Of a DNA stretch of 64,000 bases, positions 49,524-61,677 are shown in pieces; positions within the stretch are counted from its first letter, which is position 1; each line of letters opens with the position of its first letter. A program made the position numbers and the translations under genes. The DNA is taken from positions 1 to 64,000 of the forward strand of contig NAJO01000079.1 of NCBI GenBank assembly GCA_002077065.1, given 5' to 3'. The notes under the pieces were generated by a model. The model did no database searches. It was not told where the DNA came from and worked only from the letters and a program-made list of their open reading frames with translations. This DNA is from Cryoendolithus antarcticus. Taxonomy: Eukaryota > Ascomycota > Dothideomycetes > Cladosporiales > Cladosporiaceae.

Positions 49524-51116
49524 TCAAAGCCTCCCCTTTCCCATCCCCCTAACAACAGCAACAAGAGCAATGAGCACCGCATACCTCAGCCCCGCACCTT
49601 TCGTAGTCTTGCCCCCCAAACCCAGAACCCACCAAAGCCAACCCCCGGTAGTCTTCCCATTCCGATCAAAGCCCGGCTTCGTCTCGCTCATCCCCTTGAA
49701 CCGCTTGAACTTCGCATCAGTATATGGCGGGTATCTCACACTCAGCAGACCCTCCATCCAGCCTGGCGTGGTAGTCACAGCTCTCCGGTGCGAGAAGCAT
49801 TCGAAGCTGGCGCGGCCACGGTAAGAGCCAGTGCCGCTGTCGCCCACTCCGCCGAATTCGAGTGTGGGGATGGAGGCGTGGAAGAAACCGTCGTTCACCG
49901 AGGCGCCACCGGAGCGGGTCTGGTTGAGGATCTTGTCTGTCTCGGCTTTGGTGCCGAAGGGGTAGATTCCGAGTGGCGTGGCGTGGATCTCATTGGCGGC
50001 GCGAATCGCGGCATCGAGGTCGTCGACCGGCAGGATGGGGATCAAAGGGCCGAAGGATTCGTCCGTGAGCAGAGGATCGTCATGATCGTTGACTTGGACA
50101 ACGGTGGTTTCGAAGAGGAGGGAGGCTTGATCGGTCTTGCCGCCCAGTAGAACCTTGCCGCGAGTGGAGTCTAGCATCTTCTTCAGACGCAGCCATTGCC
50201 GCTCATTGATGATCTTGCTGTAGTCTGAGTTGCCCTCGGCGCCCTTCGGTTGGAACTCTTTAAGCGCCGCTTCGATCTGCAATAGGAACGCGCCGAGGAT
50301 CTGGCGGTCGATGATGATGTAGTTTTGCGAGACGCAGACTTGGCCTGCGTTGTGAAGCTTGGCCCAAAGAAGTCGGCGTGCTGCGAGACGGGGGTCTGCG
50401 TTCTTGGTCACGATGGCTGGGTTGCGGCCACCCAGCTCGAGCACCACAGGCGTGAGGGTCTCAGCAGCCTTCTTCGCAATGATCGTTCCGACTGCAGCGT
50501 TGCCGGTGTAGAAGATCTTGTCCCATTTGAGAGCGAGTAACGCCGTGGTCTCGGGAATAGCGCCCTGGACGACTTGATAGCCTTCGGGATCGAGGGAGTT
50601 CGAGATGATGTGCTGCATGATCCTCGCCGCATTGGGAGCATTTTCACTCGGCTTCAGCACTGCAGTACAGCCGGCTGAGATTGCACCAATGAACGGACCA
50701 AGCGAGAGTTGTATGGGAAAGTTGTAGGCGCCAATTACCAAGACTGCACCTAATGGGTCCTTCCGAATGCGCGGCCGCAATGGCAGGTTCGTCAATGCAG
50801 TGTCCTCGGCCTTCTCGTCTTTCATGAAACGCTCCAAGTTCTTGCTCATGAAGATAATGTCATTGAGCACCCAGCTGATCTCAGCAAGGTAGGACTCGTA
50901 CGAGCTCTTGCCCAGGTCAAGCTTGAGCGCTTCGTACAGCGCTGGCTCCTCATCTTTGATACCCCAGTACAGCGCACGTAGCTGTTTCAGTCGGTACTCG
51001 ATGGGACGGGTGGTATGGCTGTGGAATTTCGCGGTGACTCGGGCGTGAACGGCCGGGATCGAGTCCACAGAGGTGTGCGTAAAGGGTGGGAGGTCGTCCA
51101 TTTTGAGGTAAATCAT
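49524..51116 (-). CDS. Aldehyde dehydrogenase, fatty-aldehyde type (HFD1/ALDH3-like)
   Basis: Single exon of 530 residues. It is an ALDH class 3 fold without the long N-terminal extension of class 1/2. Catalytic residues are E227 in VVLELGGRNP and C261 in HNAGQVCVSQNY; the cofactor-binding segment is FYTGNAAVG. A C-terminal hydrophobic stretch (GLRYAVLIALVAVV, about 508-521) would anchor it to a membrane, as in yeast Hfd1 and human ALDH3A2, which oxidise long-chain aldehydes from sphingolipid breakdown and a ubiquinone-precursor aldehyde. The latter role is worth noting because a COQ7 gene lies 7 kb away, though this may be coincidence. A second ATG five codons in could be the start. Confidence 0.93.
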   Translation of the reverse strand: MIYLKMDDLPPFTHTSVDSIPAVHARVTAKFHSHTTRPIEYRLKQLRALYWGIKDEEPALYEALKLDLGKSSYESYLAEISWVLNDIIFMSKNLERFMKDEKAEDTALTNLPLRPRIRKDPLGAVLVIGAYNFPIQLSLGPFIGAISAGCTAVLKPSENAPNAARIMQHIISNSLDPEGYQVVQGAIPETTALLALKWDKIFYTGNAAVGTIIAKKAAETLTPVVLELGGRNPAIVTKNADPRLAARRLLWAKLHNAGQVCVSQNYIIIDRQILGAFLLQIEAALKEFQPKGAEGNSDYSKIINERQWLRLKKMLDSTRGKVLLGGKTDQASLLFETTVVQVNDHDDPLLTDESFGPLIPILPVDDLDAAIRAANEIHATPLGIYPFGTKAETDKILNQTRSGGASVNDGFFHASIPTLEFGGVGDSGTGSYRGRASFECFSHRRAVTTTPGWMEGLLSVRYPPYTDAKFKRFKGMSETKPGFDRNGKTTGGWLWWVLGLGGKTTKGAGLRYAVLIALVAVVRGMGKGRL

Positions 51117-52323
51117 TGTGGGAACAAGAGGAGAGTAGGGAGGAAACAGATGAGATCAGTATATGCGGCGCGCGATGATATGCTCGGAGCGAGCATAGAA
51201 CGATGCCGAGGCGTTGTTCTAGCTCGAGGGGGGACCGGCCGTAGCAACGCTTACGCTTACTGGCTAGACATGGAGAGTGATCTGTACAGGTGGCGCATGG
51301 GGTTGTGACTGCCAGCAATACTTTAGGAGGCTCGGCATACCAGCAGGGGCTGTACGAGAGCTCGTTCAGGAGAGCATGTGAAGATGTGATGCTCTTTGAG
51401 TTTGGAAGCCCGCCTCGGCAGGCAATGCATATTGAACCTCAGGCCATCTGCGGAGAAATACTATCCCCATCTTCCGATGCTCACGTGCTGAGGTGTGTGT
51501 TCTTGAGCAGTGCCACAGTCTGTTCTCAAACCGTTACAATTGTCCAGACGTTACAGCCATCTCACTCTTCCCTACTGAACAAGCACCACGCCGCCGCCCA
51601 TGCAAATTTCGTGCAGCTCTAGCTCTATTGGAAATCGCTGCTGTGTTACATTCGATTCCCAGCACGTGGCCCCTCAGCACGCGTCGCTACGAACACAATT
51701 GTCTGCGCCTGCCTGTGCAAGTGACGGGCATGTGCCTGATGTGCCTGAGACCACGAGTCTAGCGAAATGCCTTCGACTAAAGCACGGCACCTTAGAGCTA
51801 CTTCGATACCGTACGCGCCCACAGCCTCTTTCCGTCATGATCGGGCTCAGCCGTAGGTATTTCAGGAACACCCCCACTAAAGCGCGGGCACTACGACCAC
51901 GTAGGTTGCAAGCTGACTGTGCTGCAACTCATGTTTACCGCACTGTCCCTGTCAGACCATAGTGATCAGTGTCAGCTAGTATTACTACCCTAGACCCTTA
52001 AGTCTGCGTCTCTCACTTCCTCTGTCCAGCGTCGCACTTTCCTCGCGCGTCCTTCATTCCACCTGCGCGTGCGACTCCAGCCCTACGGCGAGCCACACAG
52101 TGCGGGGCAACTGACTTCAATCTCACCGGTTCCTTGCCGAGCAACACGCATGCAGGGTCCCACGATCTGAGCATAAACTCGAGACCTCACCACGACTACC
52201 GTGAGAGCAACTTGGTAGCAGGGTTGCATTCGTCACCTGCTGGCCGCACCACCCACCTACTCAGAGACCGCACAGGCACAATCAAGACACTACGAGCTCA
52301 CTTCTCAAGCTCACACACTCGAT
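51117..52323. promoter_or_regulatory. Divergent promoter region, ALDH / Slt2-type MAP kinase
   Basis: About 1.2 kb between divergent starts. The part nearest the kinase (about 51990-52320) is C-rich with ACCTCAC and CACTTTCC elements and looks like promoter and leader. No gene is seen; frames at 51290-51962 lack features. Confidence 0.45.
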
Positions 52324-53693
<1,370 letters not shown>

Positions 53694-54200
53694 GAGTGAC
53701 GGAGCATGATGGCATGAGGATGGGAGCGCGGGCTGGGACTGCGGAGGTTGGATGGGTGGTGATCTTTTGTTAGGTAGATGATCAGCATCATGTATGGATC
53801 ACCTTGCAAGCGCGTTGCGACCTATGTCTCATAGTTGAGCCCTACAAGACTTGTCTTATTACGGGAAAGAAGTGTAGAATCATTCACCGCCAAGATCTCA
53901 GTGTCTTTGTAACGCAGCAAGTACGACATCTGTCGCTCTTGCCACTACCGGAGCCGAACCTGCACTTGACGTGAGAACACACAAGACTCTGCACTTGAAG
54001 CCTACACGCAGCATCGCGAGCATCGGGAAGCCAGTAGGAGTATGACGCCGCGCCAATTCACGCCTCGCACTCGATCAAGGTGGCGAGAAATTACCTGAAC
54101 GACCACTCCCAAGCTCGAAGACCAGACCACACCAGATGCGTAGCTTGCCAGCCGTCGAAGTGAGTTGGAGGGAAGCAAAGGACACAGTCCAAGCCTGACC
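53694..54200. other. Intergenic region
   Basis: About 500 bp between two plus-strand genes: 3' flank of the kinase gene and promoter of the next. Nothing else is seen. Confidence 0.4.
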
Positions 54201-55342
54201 ATGGCGCCAGCCGCAGTGCGCGATCCCACTCTCGTCGATGCACAACCTGATCAATCACTGACCCTCCTCAGCGTCCCTCGCCCCATCGCTTCCTGCCTCC
54301 GAACACCGCGTCAACGCGCCAGAAGTCTCCGACCAAGCAGACGAAGCCCGCTACTCGCCTTCAGACAATTGCGCAAGATGTCGATCCCGACCTCTTTCCG
54401 GTACCGCCCGCACAGGTTCATTCACCGAGACCGATGCCACCGCCTCCGCCCCGACAAGCTACTGCCCGCTATGTAGCGCCTCTTGAAGCACCGGCTTCGT
54501 CCGCCACGCAGTTCGCGTCAGCACCTCGTTTCTCGACTCGCAGAGCGCCTGCAAAGGAGGTCACAGCAAGTTCGCCGCCGCGTCTCCCCTTCGCAACCCC
54601 TCGAGTACGGGGCGAAGACGTCGAAGAAGCGCCTCCAGACCCAGACGACCAACTCCACACACGGCACGATGGCGACAACGACGATGACGAGGAGATGCTA
54701 CTTGACGCGTACGAGAACTCTAAGCAAGATACCGGACTCGATGCCAGCGAAGTCCTCCCGACCACTGAAACCGTTGCGCAACATGAGACGACCCTCCCCT
54801 TCTCCCCCGCCAAACGCCGACGCCTCTCCCCTCCCGCTCAATCTCCCCTCCCAAGCACAAATACTTCCCGCTTCAGCACCCCCTCCCTCGCTCCCTTGGC
54901 CGCAACATCGACACGCCCAGCTTTCATACCTCCTCCAACGCCGACTGCAGCTGAAGACGCCGCGATCCCGCCGCTCTTCTCGCCCCACCGCCGCGGCGCA
55001 AAGTTCCTCCCCGGCGGCTTGGCAGCCACAGTGCAGAGCTGGGTCGTGGAGACGGGGCAGCAGGCTGCTGCTTCGCGGCGAGCGACGGGCAGGTATGGAG
55101 ATGTGGAAGGGGCGTTGAATGTCAGAGTTAGGGCGGTGGATGGGAGTGGAGGGTTCGTGAGGGTCAGAGGCACGAGGGAAGGTTTTGGTGGGGCGGGGGA
55201 GGACGTGAGGGTGCTGCTTGTTGGTTCAGAGGGGAAGGGAAAGGTGGAAGTTGGAGGTGTCGTGAGGATCGTGATGCCGTGGTGGGAAGTGCAGGTTGAA
55301 GGAGAGGTGTGGGTTGTGGGCGTGGAGTGGAAAGTGGCTTGA
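54201..55342 (+). CDS. Unassigned conserved protein with C-terminal beta-rich (OB-like) domain
   Basis: The long frame begins without an ATG; a 15-nt first exon (54201..54215) joins 54272..55342 by a 56-bp intron with a CTGAC branch and CCTCCTCAG acceptor. Phases close to give 361 residues. The N-terminal 230 residues are disordered, Pro/Ser-rich, with an acidic DDDEE stretch near 130 and SPAKRRRLSPP, a likely nuclear localisation signal. The C-terminal 120 residues start FSPHRRGAKFLPGGLAATVQ and end VMPWWEVQVEGEVWVVGVEW, a pattern of beta strands I associate with fungal proteins of unknown function; an OB-like fold is inference. A nuclear role in chromatin or DNA processing would fit, but no family assignment is made. 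If the small exon is wrong, the first ATG in the long frame is at 54434. Confidence 0.65.
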
Positions 55343-55586
55343 TGTCATGACAGCGCTTTCAAGCTGTGAGGGCAATGCCAACATGTCGCAAGTAACCTAC
55401 TTGAGCTCGAAGACGCTACACAGCTCAACTCGCTCTTGATCCAACCTTCTCATCCAAGACACCCCACCCCTTCCTTCGATCTCGCAATTGCGTATCCATG
55501 CTCTCATCAACTCGCCTTCCTCCATCCGAGGTCCACCGTAATGTTTCCCACCACACCCCTCCATCTCGCCCCTAGCTCTCACCCCA

Positions 55587-57650
55587 CTATATCTCAATGT
55601 CAATCCCCAAATCCATCCCAGCAATAACCTCGTCATCCATCTTACTTCTCCCTCCAACCTGCCCAAACTTCCCCTTCCTCACCCCATTCACCCCCTTCTT
55701 CACCCCACCAGGGACCGGCGTCCCCGCCCTAGGTGTGCCGGCTCTACTCCCATCACTTTCACCAAACAAATCGCCCGAACCCGGGACTTTCAATCCTCCA
55801 TTCTTCAGCTTCTCAGCCTCGTCGGCTTTGATGCGTTCGGCCTCTTTGTGTGCCGCAGCTCTCGCGCGATCTCGCTTGCGTTTCTCTTCAACGAGAGCTT
55901 TGTGCACGGCATCGCGGTTGTCCATGCGGGTTTGTATATTGAGGCGAGCGAGGCGGTCTTGCTCTGTCGTGGATTTCTTGGAGGCCGCGATTGAGTTGGT
56001 TTTGGAAGGTGAGGCTTGAGAGGCGGCGGTCTCCTTGTCGGTAAGAGCAGCGAGCTCGGCTTCGACACGTGAGAGCTCTTCGGTATCGCCACTCTCCTCA
56101 GCCAGTGCTTTGCGGTCCTGCAGCTTAGCGCGGGATTGCGCAAAGATATTCGATGGATCGTATTTCTTCGCCAAGTCGCGGATGCGCGCGAGGCGGGCGC
56201 CGATGTCGACGTCACTCCATTGGTGGTCTATGATCGCTTTTATGTCGTCTAGCTTTCTGGCTACCTGGCTGCGCGTCGGTGGGCGGAGGTTCTCTTTCCG
56301 AAGCGTGGCGATGTAGCGCTCGAATTCAGGGGGCGTCAGATGCGAGTCTGAGCAGGCGAGGAAAGGGTACGGTTTCGAGGATGAGCCTTGCGAGACGAGC
56401 GCATAGACATCGGTCAAGAAAGGCTTGCCGTTCGCGGCTGTGAGGGTGTAGGGTTTGCCTTCTGTGAAGCCCTTGATTTGCGCCATGCGGTAGGCGTTTC
56501 GTCCGGGGTGCTCGCGATCCGGGCCGATGCAAACGCGCACATAGCAGCCTTTGATGCGGGCGTCGAAGTCGGGTGTGAAGCAGTAGTGTGAGAAGTTCGT
56601 CCTGCCCACGCGGGCGCGGTCGAGCTCGCGAAGGTCTGCTGGTGGATCGTCCTTCTTCGGCGCAGCTTCTGGTTCTCGCGCCCACTCCACTTCGCTCTCG
56701 CCGTCTGCGTCGCGGTCGGAGAATAATGCGGAGCGGTCGTCTCTACGATCGCGGCGGCTGTCGCTACGGTTCTTGGCTGCGCCTTTCTGTTCGCGGGCAA
56801 GCTTGTAGTCGTCTAATGCGGTCCTGCCAGCTTTCTCGACTCTGGGTCTGCTCGTCTTACGGGTATTGTCATCATCTATCTCGGCCGCTGCCGCTTTCCT
56901 CTTGTGGTGTCCGTCTGCCTTCTGTCGCGTAGCTGCAATGGCTCGCTTCAGCTGTAGATCCTGCTGCCGGCGAGTGACGAGTTGAGCGCGCTCTGCCAGG
57001 ATCTCTTCACGCTCAATTTCCGGAAGGTCAAGGATCTCCGAGCGGTCTTTGGTGGACAGGAATTTGCCCTCGAGGGGGTACAGTGGGGCGTCGTCGTCGG
57101 CTGCGGGTGAGCCAGGTGCGTCGAGTTCTGATGAAGACTGCTGCATGGCGTCTGAATCGGGTGATCGGGGTGATGCCGGATCGGAGCTGTAGACACGATC
57201 GTCAGTCATGAAAGGCATAATGATCGATAGCGTTGGTGCTGTTGAGCGCAAGCCGGGAGCAGACTGAGGTGAGGGAGAGTTTATGAAGCCCCTCGGAGCC
57301 CTCAGTCACTATCACCCATTCTCTTGACCCCACCTTCGCTTACTTTTCCCCCTCCCACAGCACACAACAGAAACAGGGCCAACTCACGCTTCACCATCCT
57401 CCTCCACACTTTGCTGCCGCCTCCTCGCCGCCGCAGCCTTCGCGCCCCGCTTCGGACGAATCTTCTGTGCAACACCTCGCCTCGGTGCATCATCGTGCTT
57501 CTCCACGCTGGCTTTCACGACTGGCTCGGGGGTAGGAGAGCGATCGGGCATCATCTGTGTTGCGTCGATCTGACCCTCATCGTCGGACTCGCTGTCGCTG
57601 CCGCCGCCGCCGAGGGCGAGCAGCTCGGCGTCGATGTCTTCTTGGGACAT
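55587..57650 (-). CDS. RTF1: Rtf1, Paf1-complex subunit with Plus3 domain
   Basis: Two exons, complement(55587..57186, 57388..57650), encode 620 residues. The intron is 201 bp, long for this locus; its donor is GTGAGT and its acceptor TCTACAG is preceded by CTGAC. Exon 1 gives the start MSQEDIDAELLALGGGGSDS, the acidic Rtf1 N-terminus. Then EGKFLSTKDRSEILDLPEIER (conserved histone-modification-side segment), the Plus3 domain from about 240 (FSHYCFTPDFDARIKGCYVRV, then YRMAQIKGF) to about 370, a helical coiled coil, and a basic Gly-rich tail. It acts in the nucleus with RNA polymerase II; the Plus3 domain binds Spt5, and the N-terminal region promotes H2B ubiquitination. The start of the second frame (MRSTAPTLS) is intron sequence. 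Confidence 0.92.
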
Positions 57651-58007
57651 TGTATGGGTTTATGAAGGGAAGAGTGGTTTCTTGAGGTAGTGAAGGGGGG
57701 GTTGGGGTTCGATGGTCTCTGAGCGGGATTTGGTAGAGGGCGCTGCTCGGTGTAGAGAAGTCGAGGGTGAAGCAGAGGCGGTGCGTGGCTCAAGAGTCGT
57801 CAATAAGATCAAGTACTTGACTTGCTATTGTCGTCGAGATGGACAATTGCCCTGACGTGTTTCAGAATCGCGCTGGACTTTCCCCGGAAAGTGCTGCCTC
57901 AGGCCTCAATTTTACATGCAAATGTTCATGACGTCTCATATGTTGATGCTTCCCTACACCTTCCCTCTAACTCCCAACGAAGCAAAGCTATCAAGAGATA
58001 CACAATC
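57651..58007. promoter_or_regulatory. Divergent promoter region, RTF1 / COQ7
   Basis: About 360 bp between divergent starts. The reading frame of COQ7 is open through part of it, but its mitochondrial presequence begins at 58008. Confidence 0.45.
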
Positions 58008-58766
58008 ATGCTAGCCACCACCACCACCCGCGCCCGTCTCTCACCACTGGCATTCCAGCTCCGCGCCCGCCATGCCTTCTCCACCTCCCCCCGCTCATCC
58101 AACGCCACCCCAGTCTCCCACCCAGCCAAAGCCGAGACCCTCGAACCCCAAGCCGTCAAAGAACCAGCATCGTCCCAAGGCGCCCGTCGCACACCCCTCA
58201 CACCGACTCAACGCCAATTCCTCGACTCCGCCCTCCGCGTAAACCACGCCGGCGAACTCGCCGCAACCCTAATCTACACCGCCCAAGCCCCTCCAATCTA
58301 CAAATCCCATCCTCACTTGAGGCCATTGATGAAGCACATGTACGACCAAGAAGCCGGCCACTTCAAAACCTTCAACCACCTGCTAGCCAAACACCGTATC
58401 CGCCCCACAGTCCTCTACCCCGTTTGGCAACTCGCAGCCACGACCCTCGGCTGGGCCACAGGAGCCATGGGCCGAGAGGCAGCGATGGCGTGTACAGAAG
58501 CCGTGGAAACTGAGATTGGTGATCACTATAATCAGCAGGTGAAAATGTTGCTGGGTTGGGTTGAGGCTATGGAGGCGAAGGGAGAGGTTGTCGGGGAAGA
58601 GTTGATGGGGCTGGTGAAGGAGATTAGAAGGATTAGAGATGAAGAGCTGGAGCATTTGGATACGGCGGTGGAGAATGATGCCAAGATGGCGCAGCCGTAT
58701 GAGGTGTTGACGGGGGTCATTAGGGCGGGGTGTAGAGGGGCGATATGGGTGAGCGAGAAGGTATGA
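58008..58766 (+). CDS. COQ7: COQ7/CAT5, demethoxyubiquinone hydroxylase
   Basis: Single exon of 252 residues. The N-terminal 30 residues (MLATTTTRARLSPLAFQLRA) are Arg/Ser/Thr-rich and amphipathic, a mitochondrial presequence; the frame extends upstream but the ATG at 58008 opens this leader. The carboxylate-bridged di-iron ligands are visible: E in NHAGELAAT, E-x-x-H in DQEAGHF, E in EAVETEIGDHYN, and E-x-x-H in DEELEHL. It hydroxylates the ring of demethoxyubiquinone on the matrix side of the inner membrane, the penultimate step of coenzyme Q synthesis. Length is typical. It converges on the next gene with only 74 bp between stop codons. Confidence 0.95.
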   Translation: MLATTTTRARLSPLAFQLRARHAFSTSPRSSNATPVSHPAKAETLEPQAVKEPASSQGARRTPLTPTQRQFLDSALRVNHAGELAATLIYTAQAPPIYKSHPHLRPLMKHMYDQEAGHFKTFNHLLAKHRIRPTVLYPVWQLAATTLGWATGAMGREAAMACTEAVETEIGDHYNQQVKMLLGWVEAMEAKGEVVGEELMGLVKEIRRIRDEELEHLDTAVENDAKMAQPYEVLTGVIRAGCRGAIWVSEKV

Positions 58767-58840
58767 AGGGAGCCGGCTAAGTGTACACAAAACATTACGC
58801 GATGATACCACCTGCTCACGACGCCTGTGGCTCGCGAAGT

Positions 58841-59785
58841 TCAGCCAAGACGATCTGTCCTCGGCCGTGCGAAGTGCATGAACACAGCGAGTCCACTCGT
58901 ACCCGGTCTCTTCAACCACCGACTTCCCCTCGGTACTACCACCGCCTCTCCCGGCTTGAGCTCGCGCGGCCACACCAAATCCTCCCGCACTCCACGGCCG
59001 TCGGGAAGCTTTATCAACACCGGCAATCCCTCGACCTCACTAATATGCGTCAAGGCCACAATGACCAGCACACCGTCCGAGTCCAGTCCGAGACTAGACG
59101 AACGTTCTCTCCTGCCAACAAATCGAACAGCGAATTGGTCTGTCATTGCGAGTGGCCAGAAGTGTGGGGATAGTTTCTGCGGTTGGGTCCAGTACAAGGC
59201 ACAGATCAAGAGAGCTTGCTTCTTACTTGGTTTACAATCTCCGCTACACCAACTGTGTGCTCGCTTCAAGACGCCAAGCTCATTATCTCTGTTCTTGCGC
59301 AGCCGCCGCGATCGGTCTACTTGCACCGCAACGCTGTCGCATGTTGCACGCGAGACTACGCAAGTGAGATGATCCCAGGTTTCGTCTCCGTTCACGATGC
59401 AGCTCTCGTTGCTGGCCATACCGGGCTCGCAAAGCTTGCATCGAATGTCCGGATATTTCTTGCGGTGCGCCGATGCTGCCCTCGAGCTAGTCCCGGTTCT
59501 CAGAGTGACAGCAGCATCCCGGCGCCGATCATCACTCTCCGTTGGAGTCAGCAGATCTCGCTCGAGGTCACACGCTCTTGCTTCACCAACGGACTCAATG
59601 CAGGCAGATTTTGATCCTTCGGCCGGGGTTGCGAGCTCGACAGCTTCTTGCGCGTCTGTTGAGACGGCGGGAGGAATGTCTAACGGAAGGCTGTCTCTGC
59701 TTGGTCTTCTAGGCTCTGAAGTAGATGCTCTGGTCCAAGGGTCTTGCAAGTGGCTCCTGCTTCGCTGACTGCGTTTCGGAGCCAT
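58841..59785 (-). CDS. Unassigned protein with Cys/His segment and cupin-like C-terminus
   Basis: Single frame of 314 residues from the ATG at 59785. I do not recognise a named family. The N-terminal 110 residues are disordered and Arg/Ser/Pro-rich. At about 114-142, CKLCEPGMASNESC then HLTC gives C-x2-C-x9-C-x8-H-x2-C, which could bind zinc. The C-terminal 100 residues (VLVIVALTHISEVEGLPVLIKLP to PGEAVVVPRGSRWLKRPGTSG) look like a small beta-barrel with a cupin-like turn (inference). Two stretches in the middle (near 59160-59360) are lower in protein character and could hide short introns. The start and the reading frame across them need RNA evidence; the ends are the best supported. It overlaps a plus-strand frame that I consider a shadow. 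Confidence 0.5.
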   Translation of the reverse strand: MAPKRSQRSRSHLQDPWTRASTSEPRRPSRDSLPLDIPPAVSTDAQEAVELATPAEGSKSACIESVGEARACDLERDLLTPTESDDRRRDAAVTLRTGTSSRAASAHRKKYPDIRCKLCEPGMASNESCIVNGDETWDHLTCVVSRATCDSVAVQVDRSRRLRKNRDNELGVLKRAHSWCSGDCKPSKKQALLICALYWTQPQKLSPHFWPLAMTDQFAVRFVGRRERSSSLGLDSDGVLVIVALTHISEVEGLPVLIKLPDGRGVREDLVWPRELKPGEAVVVPRGSRWLKRPGTSGLAVFMHFARPRTDRLG

Positions 59786-61677
59786 GTTTCTGCAGGTTGA
59801 CAATCAGGCGATGAAACGATCTAGTAAGGCACAGAAGAGATACTAGCAACACGAAACGCTATATTTGTACAGCAGTACAGCCCCCTTGATATGTATTCGA
59901 GGCGCTTATATGAACTGCAGCATCTTGGTCCGGCGCCTAGGAACGCATGTCAGAGTAGCCACGCGCGTGAAGACTTTCATACTTCTATGCGACTTCGGGA
60001 GTCGTATGCGGGAGCTCTATGAGCGCGCGTAGGAACTGTACTCGATGCAGGCGGATTGCAAGGCAACTGGCGGCGAAGGACACAATTCGCGCGCGAATTT
60101 CAGGACACGACAATCTGTCGACCTTGAACTGTGATTCTGGATCCTGACACCTGGATGCTGTGTTACGGCTCATGTATATTTCGGGTCCGAGACGACGGAG
60201 TCGTGAAGGATCGCATCCCGGAGACTTGGACGTCATGAGTAGAACGGTATCTACGCTGGTGGACTTGAGCTTGTGCAGTTGTGGCATCGAATAAGTGTGT
60301 TTGTTACCATGTGTCTCTTTCTCGGAGCCCGCAATGGCCCATAGCTCGCAACCCAGGTCGGCATCTCATGTTCAAATGGACGATGGCATTCCAAGCGCTC
60401 ATCTTGAATATCGCAGTCACGTGCTCATGAGGACTACGCAATCACCCTCCACGAACACCAGGATCAGGCATCTGAACTCTGGAAAGAGGGCTCCGCAGCA
60501 CTGTTTGACCAGCGAAGACGCCTCCTAAGATACAAAGACCCAGCTCCCTCCAGGGAGCGAAGCGCAGTGGCAATACCAAGCGTTCGGCACTTCATCTATG
60601 CACACTTTCGGCGGAGTGCTTGCTGTGCCACCGGGTGATTCTGGACGCCTCCAAGTAGATCGCGGGCAGACGGCGGGGAAGCACTGTGGATATATTGCTT
60701 GCTGCGCCGCTTGGTAGCAGAGTTGTGCATGATGGCGGTCTGACGACGAAAGGAGCAAATAGGGTGTTGGAACTGCTATATGCAGTACTATATCCTGAGT
60801 ACGTGCCACACCGCCACCGCATACGCCTATCGCTGGTCGCTATATGTGTATGCGTGTGTACAGAGTGAAAGAGAATGTGACCGCATGATTTGAACGGCAC
60901 TTCCAGCACAATAGCGACAGGCTTGCTGACGTCGAGTCCTGCAGGTACGGGGAGCAGTCCGAGGGGGAACTTAGGCGCCGTTAGATTGGGCTTGCAAAGT
61001 TTAGCGATATCTGCACGGCGCGTACCTGTCATTGTCATGAACGGGGCTGATGCTGATAGTAGCACGACTGTAGAGTCACCGGACTCATGACTGTCGCAAC
61101 CAGAGAGTGCCCTATCCGTTGATACTGATTATGTTCAATCTATATTTCCGATTCCCTATCCTGCAGCCTTGCCACCATTCCTTCACGATCGTCCACCGCC
61201 CTCTCCAGGTGCTATCGAGATCTCGACTCGCCATCTCTCTCGCCAAAAGCAATAAATGGGTATACTGCGCATTTTCAGCCGTCCCCTGCGTGAATGATAG
61301 CAAAGCGCGAATGCCAGCAGGCCATTGCGAGCCTCCCATAATCGAATGTCGTGACCAAGTAAATTCGTGAGCGAGGGTGTGATTAGTTCGCCAGTCTTGT
61401 CTGTAACGACCCTCCTGTCGTTCAATCTTCTACTCATATCTATATCTCCCACCGGTCGTCCTCTACGTGGCGAGCAGCGCGATCACTGATGTCTAGTGTC
61501 TTGCTCGTGTTCGCATCCTCGGTTGGTCGCCACTGCGAGATCCATCTGAGTGATCATGGATGTCGTGGTGTCAACGTGCCTAATCCGTGCTGCGGACCGT
61601 CGGCTGCGTAGCAGTGAGCTGAGTCGAAGCCCACTTGAACATACCGGGTGAAGGAACCCACATCGATGGGGGTTCAA
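59786..61677. other. Long region without a clear gene model
   Basis: About 1.9 kb. Coding-like fragments occur on both strands and overlap: a plus-strand segment near 60435-60640 (HEDYAITLHEHQDQASELWK type), a minus-strand 100-codon ATG frame at 59985-60287, and minus-strand segments near 60900-61080 (FPLGLLPVPAGLDVSKP type). I could not join any of them into a consistent gene, so they may be remnants, a poorly conserved gene with several introns, or chance. Confidence 0.4.
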
